A DNA stretch of 22,284 nt, from contig JAMOMT010000182.1 of NCBI GenBank assembly GCA_027066965.1, positions 1-22,284 of the forward strand. The letters run 5' to 3'. The position numbers and the translations under genes were made by a program. Below are positions 22,238-22,284 of the stretch, in pieces; positions within the stretch are counted from its first letter, which is position 1, and every line of letters starts with the position of its first letter. The stretch comes from Archaeoglobaceae archaeon. Its GTDB lineage: Archaea > Halobacteriota > Archaeoglobi > Archaeoglobales > Archaeoglobaceae. Under the pieces are notes generated by a model. The model saw only the letters and a program-made list of their open reading frames with translations, had not been told where the DNA came from and did not search any database.

Positions 22238-22284
22238 GACCCCCTTTCCACGATAGGTAATAAAACGTTAGCCAAAGTGGGAGC

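Noticed and set aside
1..22284. CRISPR array or intact insertion sequence
   Set aside because: No regularly spaced direct repeats and no intact transposase gene anywhere in the window.

Overview
The window is archaeal chromosomal DNA and most likely comes from an Archaeoglobales member (Archaeoglobus, Ferroglobus or Geoglobus type). SRP54, a group II thermosome, a Bud32 kinase, archaeal PRPP synthetase, archaeal GHMP-type shikimate kinase and an H/ACA guide RNA mark it as archaeal. A bacterial-type DNA gyrase, AMP-forming acetyl-CoA synthetase and a siroheme-reductase-like protein fit that order. Initiation signals are mixed. Some genes have strong GGTGA or GGAGGTGAT ribosome sites. Others have a TATA box 21-25 nt before the start codon and look leaderless. 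The genus is an inference; I could not run a search.

Layout: 2-208 is the 3' end of a shikimate kinase. 337-2238 (-) is gyrB, divergent from a FilR1/DUF1724-type regulator (2380-3183). 3435-5390 is acetyl-CoA synthetase, with an unusual promoter region in front. 5391-6086 has no intact gene: it holds three adjacent hairpins and the frameshifted C-terminus of a DUF4143-type ATPase. 6087-8137 (-) is srp54 followed by rnhB, divergent from the thermosome gene (8307-9950). 10046-11142 pairs a deoxyribosyltransferase-like protein with a stand-alone relative of the archaeosine synthase core.

11191-14425 is the least familiar part. Two tiny, divergently transcribed, related one-helix proteins (both starting MC-T/A-P and both carrying LCF near the end of the helix) sit beside a row of genes on the + strand: a radical SAM enzyme with a C-terminal cysteine cluster, a six-helix membrane protein, a YkgJ-type cysteine cluster protein and a divergent PRPP synthetase-like protein. 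The peptides could be substrates of the radical SAM enzyme, which would make this an undescribed archaeal peptide-modification locus; that is a hypothesis. Next, 14438-15017 holds a zinc-ribbon gene and an unknown gene that diverge from what looks like one shared, centrally placed TATA box.

15039-17983 (-) is gyrA coupled to bud32, followed by a Gate-type membrane protein gene (18022-18921, -). 18922-19456 contains a 17-nt tandem repeat, a well-formed H/ACA guide RNA, tRNA-Leu(GAG) and a 56-bp imperfect inverted repeat. The right end carries an unrecognised 180-residue protein (+), then three minus-strand genes: a small siroheme-reductase-like protein, a cysteine-rich-domain protein and a DUF89 metal-dependent phosphatase.
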